The notes under the pieces were generated by a model. The model was not told the origin of the DNA. It searched no databases and was given only the letters and a program-made list of their open reading frames with translations. DNA of 64,000 bases from Candidatus Nanopelagicaceae bacterium (GTDB taxonomy: Bacteria > Actinomycetota > Actinomycetes > Nanopelagicales > Nanopelagicaceae): NCBI GenBank assembly GCA_018883345.1, contig VEQG01000001.1, positions 51,895-115,894 on the forward strand. Reading direction: 5' to 3'. Below are positions 41,496 to 50,663 of the stretch, piece after piece; within the stretch, counting starts at the first letter, position 1, and every line of letters starts with the position of its first letter. The position numbers were made by a program, and so were the translations under genes.

Positions 41496-42141
41496 CGATT
41501 CACTAAATTCTCTTAATTCGCTTAAAGAACTTTTATTTCCAGTCCGCTGTTTTGGTTGTAAAGCTTTAGGTATCGAAATTTGTACTAAATGTCGAAAATT
41601 TTGGAATCCACATTTTTATATACGCAGTATTGGAGATTTAACTATCTACTCAGCTATCAGGTATACACCAGTTGCCAGATCTATTCTGCTGGGAGCTAAA
41701 GAGAATTCTTACAAATTAGCAGACCAATTAATTATCGACGCGCTTTTTAATTGTTTAAAGCGACTCCCGCCCCACATTTTGAGAGATGCAATTCTGATGC
41801 CAATTCCGGGATCAAGAAGATCGATTCGAAAAAGAGGTCGAGATTTTCTCTATGAAATTACTAAAGAGCTAGGAGAGAGGAGTGGGCTAGAAGTAGTTTC
41901 GGGAATGAAAATAAATCGAACATTGTTAGATCAAAGTGGACTCAGTGCATTAGATCGAAAGCGAAATATCCAAGGGGCTTTTAATTTCAATGGACCAGTA
42001 ATCAAAGGAGAAATTCTTTTGGTTGATGATTTGGTCACAACTGGGGCGACTCTTTTAGAGGCAAAAAGAGCTTTAAATGCCAATGGTTTCTCGGCCACTC
42101 GGGCGATTACCGCCTGCGTGGCACAGACCCTTAACATATGA
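41491..42141 (+). CDS. comF: ComF family phosphoribosyltransferase
   Basis: 216 residues. N-terminal zinc finger CFGCKALGIEICTKC (about residues 18-32), then a type I phosphoribosyltransferase fold with PRPP loop LLVDDLVTTGATLLEAK near 171-187. ComF family proteins take part in DNA uptake in competent bacteria, but the gene is widespread in non-competent ones. The same location before secA is found in M. tuberculosis (Rv3242c). A small internal repeat (LNSLNSLKEL) opens the protein. The start codon lies in a hairpin. Confidence 0.88.
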   Translation: MLDSLNSLNSLKELLFPVRCFGCKALGIEICTKCRKFWNPHFYIRSIGDLTIYSAIRYTPVARSILLGAKENSYKLADQLIIDALFNCLKRLPPHILRDAILMPIPGSRRSIRKRGRDFLYEITKELGERSGLEVVSGMKINRTLLDQSGLSALDRKRNIQGAFNFNGPVIKGEILLVDDLVTTGATLLEAKRALNANGFSATRAITACVAQTLNI

Positions 42142-42208
42142 GCCTAAGTAGAGCCCAGTTAGCGCCAGCCATGGAAGTGGCAGAGGTGTGGGACCAGAAA
42201 GGAAGCTG

Positions 42209-44869
42209 ATGTCGATTCTAGATCGCATTCTTCGTGCAGGTGAGGGGCGAATTCTTAAAGAGCTTGCTGGCATTGCCGAAGAGGTAAATTCTTTTGAATC
42301 CAAGATCTCAGCTCTTAGCGATGCCGAACTAACTGGCAAAACTTCAGAATTTAAGAATCGATTAGCAAATGGTGAAGATCTGGATGATCTGCTTCCCGAA
42401 GCCTTCGCAGTAGTCCGCGAAGCTGCAAAACGAACACTTGGACAACGCCATTATGACGTTCAGATTATGGGTGGCGCTGCACTTCACAAAGGCAATATTG
42501 CTGAAATGAAAACAGGTGAAGGTAAGACACTGGTTTCAACATTACCGGCCTATTTAAATGCGTTAACCGGAAAAGGCGTCCACGTCGTCACTGTAAATGA
42601 TTACTTAGCAGAACGTGACTCCGAATGGATGGGACGTGTTCATAGATTCTTAGGTTTGAAAGTTGGCGTAATTCTCTCTTCAATGACTCCAGCCGAACGC
42701 CGTGAGGCATACAACGCGGACATCACATACGGTACAAATAATGAATTTGGCTTTGATTATCTACGTGACAACATGGCCTGGTCACTAGAAGAATGTGTGC
42801 AACGAGGACACAACTTCGCAATCGTTGACGAAACTGACTCAATTTTGATTGATGAGGCTCGTACGCCTTTGATTATTTCCGGACCAGCAGATAAACCAAC
42901 TAAATGGTATGTCGAATTCGCAAATCTGGTGCAGAAATTAGAACGAGACGTGCACTACGAAGTTGATGAAAAGAAGCGCACCTCAGGCATTCTCGAAGCT
43001 GGTATTACCAAGGTCGAAGAGCTGCTTCAGATAGGCAATCTCTACGAATCAGCAAACACACCTTTAATCAGCTACTTAAATAATGCGATTCGTGCAAAGG
43101 AACTATTCAAGCGCGATAAAGATTATGTCGTTATGAACGGCGAATTATTAATCGTTGACGAACATACGGGCCGAATTCTTGCTGGTCGTCGTTACTCGGA
43201 AGGTATGCACCAAGCATTAGAAGCTAAAGAGCGAATCGAAATTCAAATCGAAAATCAAACTTTGGCAACTATTACACTTCAAAATTACTTCCGTTTATAC
43301 GAAAAAATCTCAGGTATGACGGGTACCGCGATGACCGAAGCGGCAGAATTTCAGCAGATTTACAAATTAGGCGTAGTTCCAATCCCAACTAATCGACCGA
43401 TGCAACGCATCGATCAATCTGACTTAATTTACAAGTCTGAAGCTGGAAAATTTGAAGCGGTAGCTAAAGATATCGTCGATCGATATCGAAAAGGTCAGCC
43501 AGTGCTAGTAGGCACGGTCTCAGTTGAAAAATCTGAAGAGCTTTCAGCTACTCTTAAAAAACATGGCATCCCACATGAAGTCTTAAATGCGAAACAGCAT
43601 CAACGCGAAGCAGCAATTATCGCTCGTGCAGGTGTTAAAGGCGCAGTTACTGTTGCAACAAATATGGCAGGTCGCGGCACCGACATTATGCTCGGCGGCA
43701 ATCCAGAATTTATGGCAGATTTTGAAATTCAAAAACGTGGCATATCGCCAGTAGATAATCCGGTTGAATACGAAGCTGAGTGGCCAGCAGAAATCGCAAA
43801 GCAGAAAGCGGCAGTTGCGGCGGGACATGAAGAAGTTATTGCACTTGGTGGCTTGTATGTTCTAGGTACGGAACGACATGAATCGCGTCGTATTGATAAC
43901 CAGTTAAGAGGACGTTCTGGTCGTCAAGGCGATCCGGGTGAATCTCGTTTCTATCTATCATTACAAGATGATTTGATGCGCCGATTCAATTCAACCATGG
44001 TAGAACGATTCTTAACTGCAGCAGGAATTCCTGAAGATCAACCAATTGAATCAAAGATGGTTTCTAACTCAATCAAATCGGCACAGACGCAAGTTGAAGC
44101 CCAGAACTTTGAAATTCGTAAGAATGTTTTGAAATATGACGATGTGATGAATCGCCAACGCGAAGTAATTTATGGTGAGCGTCGCTCAGTTCTAGAAGGA
44201 AAAGATATTTCAGAACAGGTTCAGCGATTCTTAGATGAAACCATCACGGCATATGTAACAGCTGCAACTGCAGATGGATATGCAGAAGATTGGGATTTAG
44301 ATACTTTATGGGCAGCTATTGGCGCCATTTATCCAATTTCATTTACCTTAGCTGACCTGGAAAAGGAAGTTGGTGGCAGAGGGGCGCTCGACACTGATTT
44401 TCTAGCAGCTCGCATCGTTGAAGATGCAATTGCTGCTTACAAGAAGCGTGAAGAGACATTGACTCCAACTGTCATGCGCGAACTAGAACGCAAAGTGCTG
44501 CTCTCGGTGCTGGACCGTAAATGGCGTGAACACCTTTATGAAATGGATTATTTACAAGAAGGTATTGGTCTTCGTGCGATGGCACAACGTGATCCATTGG
44601 TTGAATACCAGCGCGAAGGCTATGACTTATTCGCTGCCATGATGGAAGGAATCCAAGAAGAGATTGCTGGATTCATCTTTAATGTTGAAGTAACAGTTGA
44701 AACTGAGCATGTTCATGGCGGTGGCTTAGATGCACCTAAGCCTCAGCAGCTTTCATATTCATCAGCTGACGAAAGTGGCGTGGTCAAAAGTGGCGAAGTT
44801 ACCCGTAATTCACCTTGTCCTTGCGGTTCGGGCAAGAAATACAAACGCTGCCACGGCGCTGCTAACTAA
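42209..44869 (+). CDS. secA: Preprotein translocase ATPase SecA
   Basis: 886 residues from ATG 42209, selected for the Shine-Dalgarno AAGGAAG just upstream; an open frame to GTG 42188 exists. Motor of the Sec pathway. Walker [12 protein letters not shown] near 96-106, DEAD-like Walker [17 protein letters not shown] near 203-218, the preprotein crosslinking domain (about 220-370), IRA and helical wing/scaffold domains, and a C-terminal SEC-C zinc motif [15 protein letters not shown] for SecB/ribosome contacts. The M. tuberculosis neighbour between comF and secA (HPF) is absent here and lies at 55663. Confidence 0.96.
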   Translation: MSILDRILRAGEGRILKELAGIAEEVNSFESKISALSDAELTGKTSEFKNRLANGEDLDDLLPEAFAVVREAAKRTLGQRHYDVQIMGGAALHKGNIAEMKTGEGKTLVSTLPAYLNALTGKGVHVVTVNDYLAERDSEWMGRVHRFLGLKVGVILSSMTPAERREAYNADITYGTNNEFGFDYLRDNMAWSLEECVQRGHNFAIVDETDSILIDEARTPLIISGPADKPTKWYVEFANLVQKLERDVHYEVDEKKRTSGILEAGITKVEELLQIGNLYESANTPLISYLNNAIRAKELFKRDKDYVVMNGELLIVDEHTGRILAGRRYSEGMHQALEAKERIEIQIENQTLATITLQNYFRLYEKISGMTGTAMTEAAEFQQIYKLGVVPIPTNRPMQRIDQSDLIYKSEAGKFEAVAKDIVDRYRKGQPVLVGTVSVEKSEELSATLKKHGIPHEVLNAKQHQREAAIIARAGVKGAVTVATNMAGRGTDIMLGGNPEFMADFEIQKRGISPVDNPVEYEAEWPAEIAKQKAAVAAGHEEVIALGGLYVLGTERHESRRIDNQLRGRSGRQGDPGESRFYLSLQDDLMRRFNSTMVERFLTAAGIPEDQPIESKMVSNSIKSAQTQVEAQNFEIRKNVLKYDDVMNRQREVIYGERRSVLEGKDISEQVQRFLDETITAYVTAATADGYAEDWDLDTLWAAIGAIYPISFTLADLEKEVGGRGALDTDFLAARIVEDAIAAYKKREETLTPTVMRELERKVLLSVLDRKWREHLYEMDYLQEGIGLRAMAQRDPLVEYQREGYDLFAAMMEGIQEEIAGFIFNVEVTVETEHVHGGGLDAPKPQQLSYSSADESGVVKSGEVTRNSPCPCGSGKKYKRCHGAAN

Positions 44870-44886
44870 TTTAGATTAAATCTAAA
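44870..44886. terminator. AT-rich palindrome at the convergent secA/Rv3235-family ends
   Basis: TTTAGATT-A-AATCTAAA, perfect 8-1-8 palindrome beginning at the base after the secA stop and including the other gene's stop codon. Same geometry as the palindrome at 59404-59420, also between convergent stops. Possible bidirectional end signal. Confidence 0.45.
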
Positions 44887-45296
44887 CTGGTACAGATCCA
44901 CTTGTGATCTACTCCTTCGAAGCGTAGCGCCATAGAACGAAGACGGTCTTTAAATCTAACAGTGACCGTACTTTCACATAGGCCATCAAGTGGTTGGTTG
45001 ATATAGATTCTACGAAATTTTCCAACCTCTTTTTGATATCCAATTGCAGTTACTAAGTCTTGATATACAGATCTATGACAGTATTTTGATAGATGAGAAG
45101 CTGGACGTTTTCCGGCCCAAATTTCTAAAACGCTTTTAGCGAAATTTTCTGCGAATTTAGTTATCTCAGGAAGTTCGCTTGCGGAAGTCGGCTCTGGCTC
45201 AAATCCAGGAACATAATCTTCTTTATAAAGACTTGATAGCTTGTAAAGATATGGTTCTTGTACATAAGTATTTTCCATACCCATAACATCTGACAA
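44871..45296 (-). CDS. Rv3235-family protein
   Basis: 141 residues from TTG 45296 (6 nt from TAAATT); ATGs at 45284 and 45278 are alternatives. Small actinobacterial family near secA (Rv3235, DUF6459-like): central FAKSVLEIWAGKRPASHLSKY followed by RSVYQDL and a beta-rich C-terminal part (STVTVRFKDRLRSMALRFEG). Function unknown. The family signature is the AGKRPA segment. Ends one base after secA (convergent). Confidence 0.75.
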   Translation of the reverse strand: MSDVMGMENTYVQEPYLYKLSSLYKEDYVPGFEPEPTSASELPEITKFAENFAKSVLEIWAGKRPASHLSKYCHRSVYQDLVTAIGYQKEVGKFRRIYINQPLDGLCESTVTVRFKDRLRSMALRFEGVDHKWICTSLDLI

Positions 45297-45302
45297 ATTT
45301 CA

Positions 45303-45308
45303 AATTTA
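45303..45308 (-). promoter_or_regulatory. -10 box TAAATT, leaderless start of the Rv3235-family gene
   Basis: TAAATT on the minus strand ends 6 nt before TTG 45296. The start choice is less certain than for ATG genes, so this call is weak. Confidence 0.35.
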
Positions 45309-45388
45309 GCCATCAGAAATTAAGTCCAAATCATCTAGCACTAAAGTCTGATTGTTAAGAAATAATTCCTACTTTTGCACAGAATTCA

Positions 45389-45394
45389 TAGCGT
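45389..45394 (+). promoter_or_regulatory. -10 box TAGCGT, leaderless start of the SAF gene
   Basis: TAGCGT ends 6 nt before ATG 45401. The 104-nt gap upstream (45297-45400) holds no other signal I can recognise. Confidence 0.5.
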
Positions 45395-45400
45395 CTACCT

Positions 45401-45991
45401 ATGAAAAACCGAATCGATTATAAAAATATACTAGCTATCACGGTAATTGTTGCCTCTTTTTTGGTCGCAATTGGCTTGGCACTTCTTGCCAATAATCGCT
45501 CCACTTATTGGGTTGCAGCGAAAGATTTAATTCCAGGCCATATGGTCGATAGCACCGATTTCATAGCTGCAAAAGGCGCGTTTGATAAAGATGTAATTGG
45601 ATATATTGAAAGTGATCAAAGTCCAATTGGATATTCAATTTCGAAATACGTTGCCGCGGGGGAGTACTTAAATCAGAGCGCCTTAGTCGAAAATACTGGC
45701 GAACTCAATGTAAAACTTTTCTCCTTTGCAGCAAGTGCAGCTGATTTGCCAGCCGCGGTTCGCATTGGCGACACTGTAAATCTTTATCAAGTGATTAATG
45801 ACAACGGAGATGGCAATGAAGTGCCTAGCGAATTAGTGATTGAAGAGGTATTTGTTGTAGACCTAAATCGTAAGAGTGAGAATTTAGGCGGCACTTCCAT
45901 AGTTACAGTGGCAATTCCTAATGAATTTATTGAAAGAGCTTTAAATGCTACACGCAGAGGACGAATGGTTGTAGTGGTCAATCATGGCTAG
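45401..45991 (+). CDS. SAF-domain membrane protein (CpaB/RcpC-like)
   Basis: 196 residues. One transmembrane helix at about 10-30 (ILAITVIVASFLVAIGLALL), then a SAF domain (about 38-100, YWVAAKDLIPGHMVDSTDF) and a beta-rich C-terminal domain. Resembles the CpaB/RcpC component of Flp-type (tad) pili, which sits at the outer face of the membrane. The next gene is CpaE/TadZ-like, so the two form a pair, but no TadA, TadB, TadC or Flp pilin gene is in the window. Overlaps the next gene by 8 nt. Confidence 0.75.
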   Translation: MKNRIDYKNILAITVIVASFLVAIGLALLANNRSTYWVAAKDLIPGHMVDSTDFIAAKGAFDKDVIGYIESDQSPIGYSISKYVAAGEYLNQSALVENTGELNVKLFSFAASAADLPAAVRIGDTVNLYQVINDNGDGNEVPSELVIEEVFVVDLNRKSENLGGTSIVTVAIPNEFIERALNATRRGRMVVVVNHG

Positions 45992-46820
45992 ATTTGTAAC
46001 CTTTATTGCTGACCCTGAGTTGGAATCCTCAGTTATTAAAGCAATAGCTGCCATAAATGGGGAGTTAGTAGTTCGTGGAGTATCTATCGAACAAATTCGA
46101 GAGGCTATGAAATTAAGTAATGTCACTTTAATTTGTACTAGGCAAATCGATTTTGCCCACTCGAAAATTGTGGTCGATAAAGCAATGAGCGTTGATGAAA
46201 TAGTAGAATTATTGAAACCAGAGATCCCCGCGGAGAATTTTTCATTTAACAGTGGTGATGCAAAAGTCATCTGTTTTGTAGGGCTTTCAGGCGGAGTTGG
46301 CACTACGACTATTGCACTAAATCATGCCTTCGAGTTGTCTCAGAAATTTAAGGTGACGCTCTCAGACATGGATGGAAGAAATCCAGACATCGCGCGGGCG
46401 TTGGGATTGCATCGGATTGAAGGCCGCAGTGAGAAAATTTCGAAAAGTTTAAGCGCATCGCAAGGGTTACCTTCAGGAGCTGATTGTGAAATATTTGTAT
46501 TCGATATTGGGTTCAATTTAAATCATCCGCTTCTCAAAACAGCGGATGAAATTTATATTGTCGCGAGAGTCGGCTTTAATACTTTGGCCAGATTGCAGGA
46601 ACTGGATATCTCGCCAAAGGCTGTAATTCTCAATTTCGCTGAACGGACCAAGGCGCAGCAAAGGTGGCGGGCGCAAATCGAGGACGTTTTCCCTAGGTTA
46701 GATTTCTTAAATATTCCGTTAGATCTGAAATCTTTTGAGGCAGCCGCGGAGAGTCGTAGCGCATTACTAGAAGTTGCGGGCAATTCGCTAGCGAGAAAAT
46801 CAATCGCTACTCTTGGCTAA
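45984..46820 (+). CDS. CpaE/TadZ-like MinD-family ATPase
   Basis: 278 residues. N-terminal receiver-like region (about 1-90) and C-terminal MinD-type domain. The Walker A is SGGVGTTTIALNHAF (near 106-120): the lysine of GKT is replaced by Thr, as in TadZ/CpaE proteins with atypical Walker A. Later motifs: FDIGFNLNHP (Walker B-like) and VILNFAERTKAQQRW. TadZ proteins mark the pole for pilus assembly. Overlaps the SAF gene; DUF6912 begins at its stop. Confidence 0.78.
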   Translation: MARFVTFIADPELESSVIKAIAAINGELVVRGVSIEQIREAMKLSNVTLICTRQIDFAHSKIVVDKAMSVDEIVELLKPEIPAENFSFNSGDAKVICFVGLSGGVGTTTIALNHAFELSQKFKVTLSDMDGRNPDIARALGLHRIEGRSEKISKSLSASQGLPSGADCEIFVFDIGFNLNHPLLKTADEIYIVARVGFNTLARLQELDISPKAVILNFAERTKAQQRWRAQIEDVFPRLDFLNIPLDLKSFEAAAESRSALLEVAGNSLARKSIATLG

Positions 46821-47167
46821 TGCGCGTTTATGTAGCTACAACTCCCGATGAGATTAAACAGCTCAATGTGGGCGAAGTTACATTCGAAGAGTATTTAACT
46901 CCTGAGCAATTTGAATTCGATTCAGGAGTAGACGAAGAAGAACGTGAGCATTTAATTAGCCTTTTAGCCGCTGAAGATTCGCTCGAATTAAACCAAGGCA
47001 AAGCTGGTTTTGTGATTGCAGTTGATTTATCTGAGCAGCAGTTAAATGGTGAATCAATAACTATTGGCATGAATCAAGTGGCCGCACTTTTGCATTCGGT
47101 TGATGGAGAAGAGCTCTCTTGGTTTGCGGCAGATGAGATTAAACATCATATTGATGAGTGGTTGTGA
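46820..47167 (+). CDS. DUF6912 protein
   Basis: 115 residues. Starts MRVYVATTPDEIKQLNVGEV, typical of actinobacterial DUF6912, a family of unknown function. Acidic throughout (VDEEEREHL, AEDSLEL). ATG overlaps the stop of the CpaE-like gene by one base; its own stop overlaps the pdtaS ATG (TGATG). So the CpaE-like, DUF6912 and pdtaS genes form one coupled run. Confidence 0.78.
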   Translation: MRVYVATTPDEIKQLNVGEVTFEEYLTPEQFEFDSGVDEEEREHLISLLAAEDSLELNQGKAGFVIAVDLSEQQLNGESITIGMNQVAALLHSVDGEELSWFAADEIKHHIDEWL

Positions 47168-48549
47168 TGCGCCAAATTGAAGAATTATTGGCAGGCAAAT
47201 CCAATTTAAGCCCAGAAGCCATCGCTCATCTAAAACACCTAGCTTCAGATTGGCAATTAATCGCAGATTTAAGTTTTGCAGATCTCGCTATTTGGGTATC
47301 AACTAATAGTGGCAAAGAGATTGCAATAGCACAGGTACGTGCGGCCACGGCTGCAACAGTTTTCCCGCAAGACTTTGTTGGGGATGAGGTCGATGAACTT
47401 TTTCATGGACCGGGTGTTGAATATTTTCCAATTCAATTTCACCATGAAGCGATCGCTCAAATTGCTCGTCACCGGAACTCGGACGCGACCAGAAGTTCGG
47501 GACGTTTGGAAGGCGAATATCAAGCAATTGCACAACAACTTTTAGATATGGTTGGAGAAGGTTCATTTCCATTTAAAACTTCAATCAGTTCATTAAACCC
47601 TTCGCCACGTGTTGGAGATGGATTTATCAGATTAGATAAGAACGGATTAATCACTTACGCAAGCCCCAACGGAAGATCTGCATTTAGTCGATTGGGATGG
47701 GAGAGCGAATTAGAAGGTTTGTCATTGTCAGAAGTTGGAAGTGCGATCTCACACGAACCAATAAATTCACTAAATGAGAAAGTTTCTAATTCAGATGTTT
47801 CGCAAATAGTGCTCGAATCAAGAGGCGGAACTATTGAGTTAACTTTACTGCCGCTAGTAAATAGCGGGGTTCGCGTTGGTGGCGTGGTCTTACTTCACAA
47901 CGTAACAGAAATTCGTAGAAGAGAGCGCGAATTGTTATTAAAAGACGCCACAATTAAAGAGATTCATCATCGCGTTAAAAACAATTTGCAAACAGTATCG
48001 GCGCTTTTACGCTTGCAATCTAGAAGAGTAGAGGACCTAAAAGCTCGAGGCGCATTAGATGAGGCGGTTCGTCGAATTTCATCAATTGCGCTGGTTCACG
48101 AGACGCTATCTGCAAGCGGAAAAGATGAAGTTAATTTTGATTCGGTCGTGGATTCTTTGATTAGCCATGCGGTCGACTTAGCTCCCAGAACTTCAGGCAG
48201 CGTTACAGATATTGCAGTCAAGCGTTTAGGGACGCTTGGAGATTTAGATCCCAAGATTGCTACTCCGTTATCACTTGTAATTACTGAATTAGTGGCAAAT
48301 GCAATTGAGCATGGCTTAACAACCAAGGGCAGCAAGGTTGATGTGATTTTTAGCAGGACTGGAAGTAGTTGCGTGGTGAAGATTGAAGACGACGGGATTG
48401 GATTGCCAGAAGGTTTTACCCTCAAGAGTTCATCAAATCTCGGTTTACAAATCGTTAGAACACTCACCGAAAGTGAATTAAACGGTAGCTTAGAAATTTC
48501 AGGAGATGAAAAGGGAACTACTGCGCAACTGCGCTTTGAAATTCGTTAG
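47167..48549 (+). CDS. pdtaS: PdtaS-type sensor histidine kinase
   Basis: 460 residues from ATG 47167 (an in-frame GTG lies at 47158). Cytosolic: N-terminal GAF-like (about 1-140) and PAS (about 150-260) domains, HisKA_2 box EIHHRVKNNLQTVSALLRLQ near 270-290, and HATPase with ELVANAIEHG and DDGIGLPEGF. The M. tuberculosis homologue Rv3220c phosphorylates the antitermination regulator PdtaR and lies beside whiB1, exactly as here. PdtaR is not in the window. The stop overlaps whiB1 by 4 nt (TTAG shared on both strands). Confidence 0.9.
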   Translation: MRQIEELLAGKSNLSPEAIAHLKHLASDWQLIADLSFADLAIWVSTNSGKEIAIAQVRAATAATVFPQDFVGDEVDELFHGPGVEYFPIQFHHEAIAQIARHRNSDATRSSGRLEGEYQAIAQQLLDMVGEGSFPFKTSISSLNPSPRVGDGFIRLDKNGLITYASPNGRSAFSRLGWESELEGLSLSEVGSAISHEPINSLNEKVSNSDVSQIVLESRGGTIELTLLPLVNSGVRVGGVVLLHNVTEIRRRERELLLKDATIKEIHHRVKNNLQTVSALLRLQSRRVEDLKARGALDEAVRRISSIALVHETLSASGKDEVNFDSVVDSLISHAVDLAPRTSGSVTDIAVKRLGTLGDLDPKIATPLSLVITELVANAIEHGLTTKGSKVDVIFSRTGSSCVVKIEDDGIGLPEGFTLKSSSNLGLQIVRTLTESELNGSLEISGDEKGTTAQLRFEIR

Positions 48550-48821
48550 TTATCTTCTTGGCGATTTAGTTCGGCCATACGAGCACGATTGCGTGCGGCG
48601 CGGCGTTTCATAGCGCGGCGTTCATCTTCAGATAGACCGCCCCAAACACCTGCATCTTGACCAGATTCGAGCGCCCATGCCAAGCATTGATCCTTTACAG
48701 AGCAACGCATGCAGACTTTCTTAGCCTCTTCGATTTGTGTAATTGCTGGACCAGTATTACCTACTGGGAAGAAAAGCTCTGGGTCCTCATCGCGGCATGC
48801 ACTCTGATGGCGCCAATCCAT
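48546..48821 (-). CDS. whiB1: WhiB-family iron-sulfur regulator WhiB1
   Basis: 91 residues. Nitric oxide-responsive 4Fe-4S protein that binds sigma A and DNA. Cysteines 9, 37, 40 and 46 match the M. tuberculosis WhiB1 positions; AGVWGGLSEDERRAMKRR is the WhiB turn and basic region; the extended C terminus (AARNRARMAELNRQEDN) fits WhiB1. Located beside pdtaS, as in M. tuberculosis. The leader is long, with AAAGGA about 10 nt before ATG 48821 and a perfect palindrome upstream. Confidence 0.95.
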   Translation of the reverse strand: MDWRHQSACRDEDPELFFPVGNTGPAITQIEEAKKVCMRCSVKDQCLAWALESGQDAGVWGGLSEDERRAMKRRAARNRARMAELNRQEDN

Positions 48822-48849
48822 GATGGAACCGTCCTTTATTGGTAGGGAA

Positions 48850-48868
48850 TTAACTCACCTTGAGTTAA
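48850..48868 (-). promoter_or_regulatory. 19-bp perfect palindrome upstream of whiB1
   Basis: TTAACTCA-CCT-TGAGTTAA, 8-bp arms and 3-nt spacer, 29 nt before the whiB1 ATG. Could be a repressor operator or a leader hairpin. It matches neither the CRP nor the FNR consensus. Confidence 0.6.
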
Positions 48869-48941
48869 ACCAACGACGTATTCTCCAATAGTTATCATTT
48901 CGTTACAAGGGTATACGGAAAATATTCTGGGTGATTTAGAG

Positions 48942-49013
48942 CGCCCTCGACAGGATTCGAACCTGTGCACCGGCCTCCGGAGGGCCGTGCTCTATCCCCT
49001 GAGCTACGAGGGC
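48942..49013 (-). tRNA. tRNA-Arg (anticodon CCG)
   Basis: 72-nt cloverleaf read on the minus strand: acceptor GCCCTCG/CGAGGGC, D arm GCTC/GAGC, anticodon arm CGGCC-CTCCGGA-GGCCG with anticodon CCG, variable GTGC, T arm ACAGG-TTCGAAT-CCTGT, discriminator G; CCA not encoded. Reads CGG codons. It lies between whiB1 and msrAB. Confidence 0.93.
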
Positions 49014-49065
49014 CTTATAAATCGATTTAGGAAACTATCGTATTAGATGAAAGAATTTAATTCCT

Positions 49066-49959
49066 ATGGAGAGAGCCTACTTTGCAACTGGTTGTTTTTG
49101 GGGCGCTGAGCGCCGATTCTGGAATCTTCCTGGCGTAGTTAATACCTCAGTTGGATATATGGGTGGTCATACCGAAAATCCAACTTATGAGGATGTTTGC
49201 AAAAAAGAGACCAATCACGCTGAAACCGTAGAAGTTGAATTTGATCCGACAAAGATTTCATATCAAAGATTGCTAGAAGAATTCTTCACTATGCACGATC
49301 CAACTTCACTAAATAAACAAGGTGGAGATATCGGAACTCAGTATCGCAGTGCAATTTTCTATACGAGTTCCGAACAAGAGACGCTCGCTTTTAATGCAGC
49401 AAAAATCTATGGGAAAGAGCTGGCAAAAGATGGGATTGGCCCGATTGTCACCGAAATTGTCGATGCCAAACCGCACAAATATTGGCCGGCTGAGGAGTAT
49501 CACCAAAAATATTTGCAGAAAAATCCAAATGGATATGACTGTCACTCATCTACCGGAGTTCCTTATCCATCGGTTGACGAAGATGAATTGAAGAACAGAT
49601 TAGATTCACTTTCTTACGAAGTTTTACGAAAAGGTGCTACTGAACGCCCGTTCACAGGAGAATATACAGATACCGACCAAGTTGGGGTTTACAAATGTAA
49701 AGCTTGTAACTCCGAACTATTCAGAAGTGAAACAAAATTTCATTCAGGATGTGGATGGCCTTCATTCTATGCGCCTACTGAAGACGACGCAGTTATTTTG
49801 CTTGAAGATCGTTCGCTAGCACCGAGAGTCCGAACCGAAGTTAGATGTGCAAAATGTAATTCACATTTAGGGCATGTTTTTGAAGGCGAGGGTTTTGAAA
49901 CTCCTACAGATCAACGATGGTGTATTAACTCTGTTTCTTTAATATTGGAAGAACGCTAA
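49066..49959 (+). CDS. msrAB: Bifunctional methionine sulfoxide reductase MsrA-MsrB
   Basis: 297 residues, a fusion. MsrA part (about 1-155) with catalytic GCFWGAE near 9-15; MsrB part (about 160-297) with zinc pairs CKAC and CAKC, HSGCGWPSF and catalytic Cys in RWCINSVSL. Reduces both epimers of methionine sulfoxide in the cytosol. Fusions are common in Firmicutes and some others. No convincing TANNNT at 6-7 nt before ATG. Overlaps the convergent glycosylase by 4 nt. Confidence 0.95.
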   Translation: MERAYFATGCFWGAERRFWNLPGVVNTSVGYMGGHTENPTYEDVCKKETNHAETVEVEFDPTKISYQRLLEEFFTMHDPTSLNKQGGDIGTQYRSAIFYTSSEQETLAFNAAKIYGKELAKDGIGPIVTEIVDAKPHKYWPAEEYHQKYLQKNPNGYDCHSSTGVPYPSVDEDELKNRLDSLSYEVLRKGATERPFTGEYTDTDQVGVYKCKACNSELFRSETKFHSGCGWPSFYAPTEDDAVILLEDRSLAPRVRTEVRCAKCNSHLGHVFEGEGFETPTDQRWCINSVSLILEER

Positions 49960-50570
49960 ATATCTAAAGCGCGCCAGCAATACCAAGCCACAATGCTTCG
50001 GTGAGGTCGGAATTTCTCACCTTTTTTCTCAAGCTCAATTGGCGCTATTTCCTCACTTAATTTATGAAGCTTCTCCCAACCTCTTCTGACTCCTAAATCA
50101 CCAGTCGGCCAGATATCTAAACGTCCCAATTGAAACATCATGAACATGTCTACCGTCCATGGACCGATTCCCCAGAGGCTAGTTAAACTTTTATAAACTT
50201 GATCATCATCCATTTCATGAAGCTTCTTAAAATCCACGCTCTTATCAAGCGCCGAAGAAGCTAATCCCTGAATAGTTTTTGCTTTAGCCCCAGACAAACC
50301 TGCGGCACGCATCTGTTCTATTTCCATTGCAGCGACATTCTTTGGGGTAATTTTTCCGCACTCGACCGCAAATCTTTCTTTGATTGTTCGCGCGGCAGCG
50401 GTGGCAAGCTGCTGCGAAATAACTGATGAGACTAAAGTTTCGAAATGGCTACGTTCGGGATTGCTGGTTCCGATGTCGCAGAGCTCTGAAGTTTCTATAA
50501 CCTTTGCGAATCGCTTATCGGTATGCGCAATCTCTTGAACAATTTTTCGCATCCGCGCCTGCGTGATCAA
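49956..50570 (-). CDS. DNA-3-methyladenine glycosylase II (AlkA-like HhH-GPD)
   Basis: 204 residues from TTG 50570, next to a G-rich AAGGGGGG that may serve as ribosome site; ATG 50552 is an alternative. Excises alkylated bases. Helix-hairpin-helix near LTSLWGIGPWTVDMFMMF (130-147) and the catalytic Asp in WPTGDLGVRRGW near 154-165. The N-terminal domain is short compared with E. coli AlkA, as in many actinobacterial forms. Confidence 0.86.
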   Translation of the reverse strand: MITQARMRKIVQEIAHTDKRFAKVIETSELCDIGTSNPERSHFETLVSSVISQQLATAAARTIKERFAVECGKITPKNVAAMEIEQMRAAGLSGAKAKTIQGLASSALDKSVDFKKLHEMDDDQVYKSLTSLWGIGPWTVDMFMMFQLGRLDIWPTGDLGVRRGWEKLHKLSEEIAPIELEKKGEKFRPHRSIVAWYCWRALDI

Positions 50571-50579
50571 AGGCCCCCC

Positions 50580-50597
50580 TTATGAAAAGTTTCATAA
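50580..50597 (+). promoter_or_regulatory. 18-bp palindrome upstream of the LacI-type gene
   Basis: TTATGAAA-AG-TTTCATAA, 8-bp arms around AG, 67 nt before the LacI-type start. It lacks the central CG of classical LacI operators. The downstream TGTAACGTTTGCA (50611-50623) carries a central CG but is imperfect. Confidence 0.5.
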
Positions 50598-50663
50598 CCA
50601 TGTAACGTTTGCACTCGGTTTACATGTACTTGCAGAGTTTTACATATATTTAGGAGCTAAGCA

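Noticed and set aside
46289..46333. Broken Walker A as sign of a pseudogene in the CpaE-like gene
   Set aside because: TadZ/CpaE proteins normally have lysine-less Walker A motifs, and the frame is intact and coupled on both sides.
50580..50663. Classical LacI/CcpA-type operator with central CG
   Set aside because: TGTAACGTTTGCA is one base short of symmetry; the only perfect palindrome there has an AG centre. No firm operator assignment is possible.
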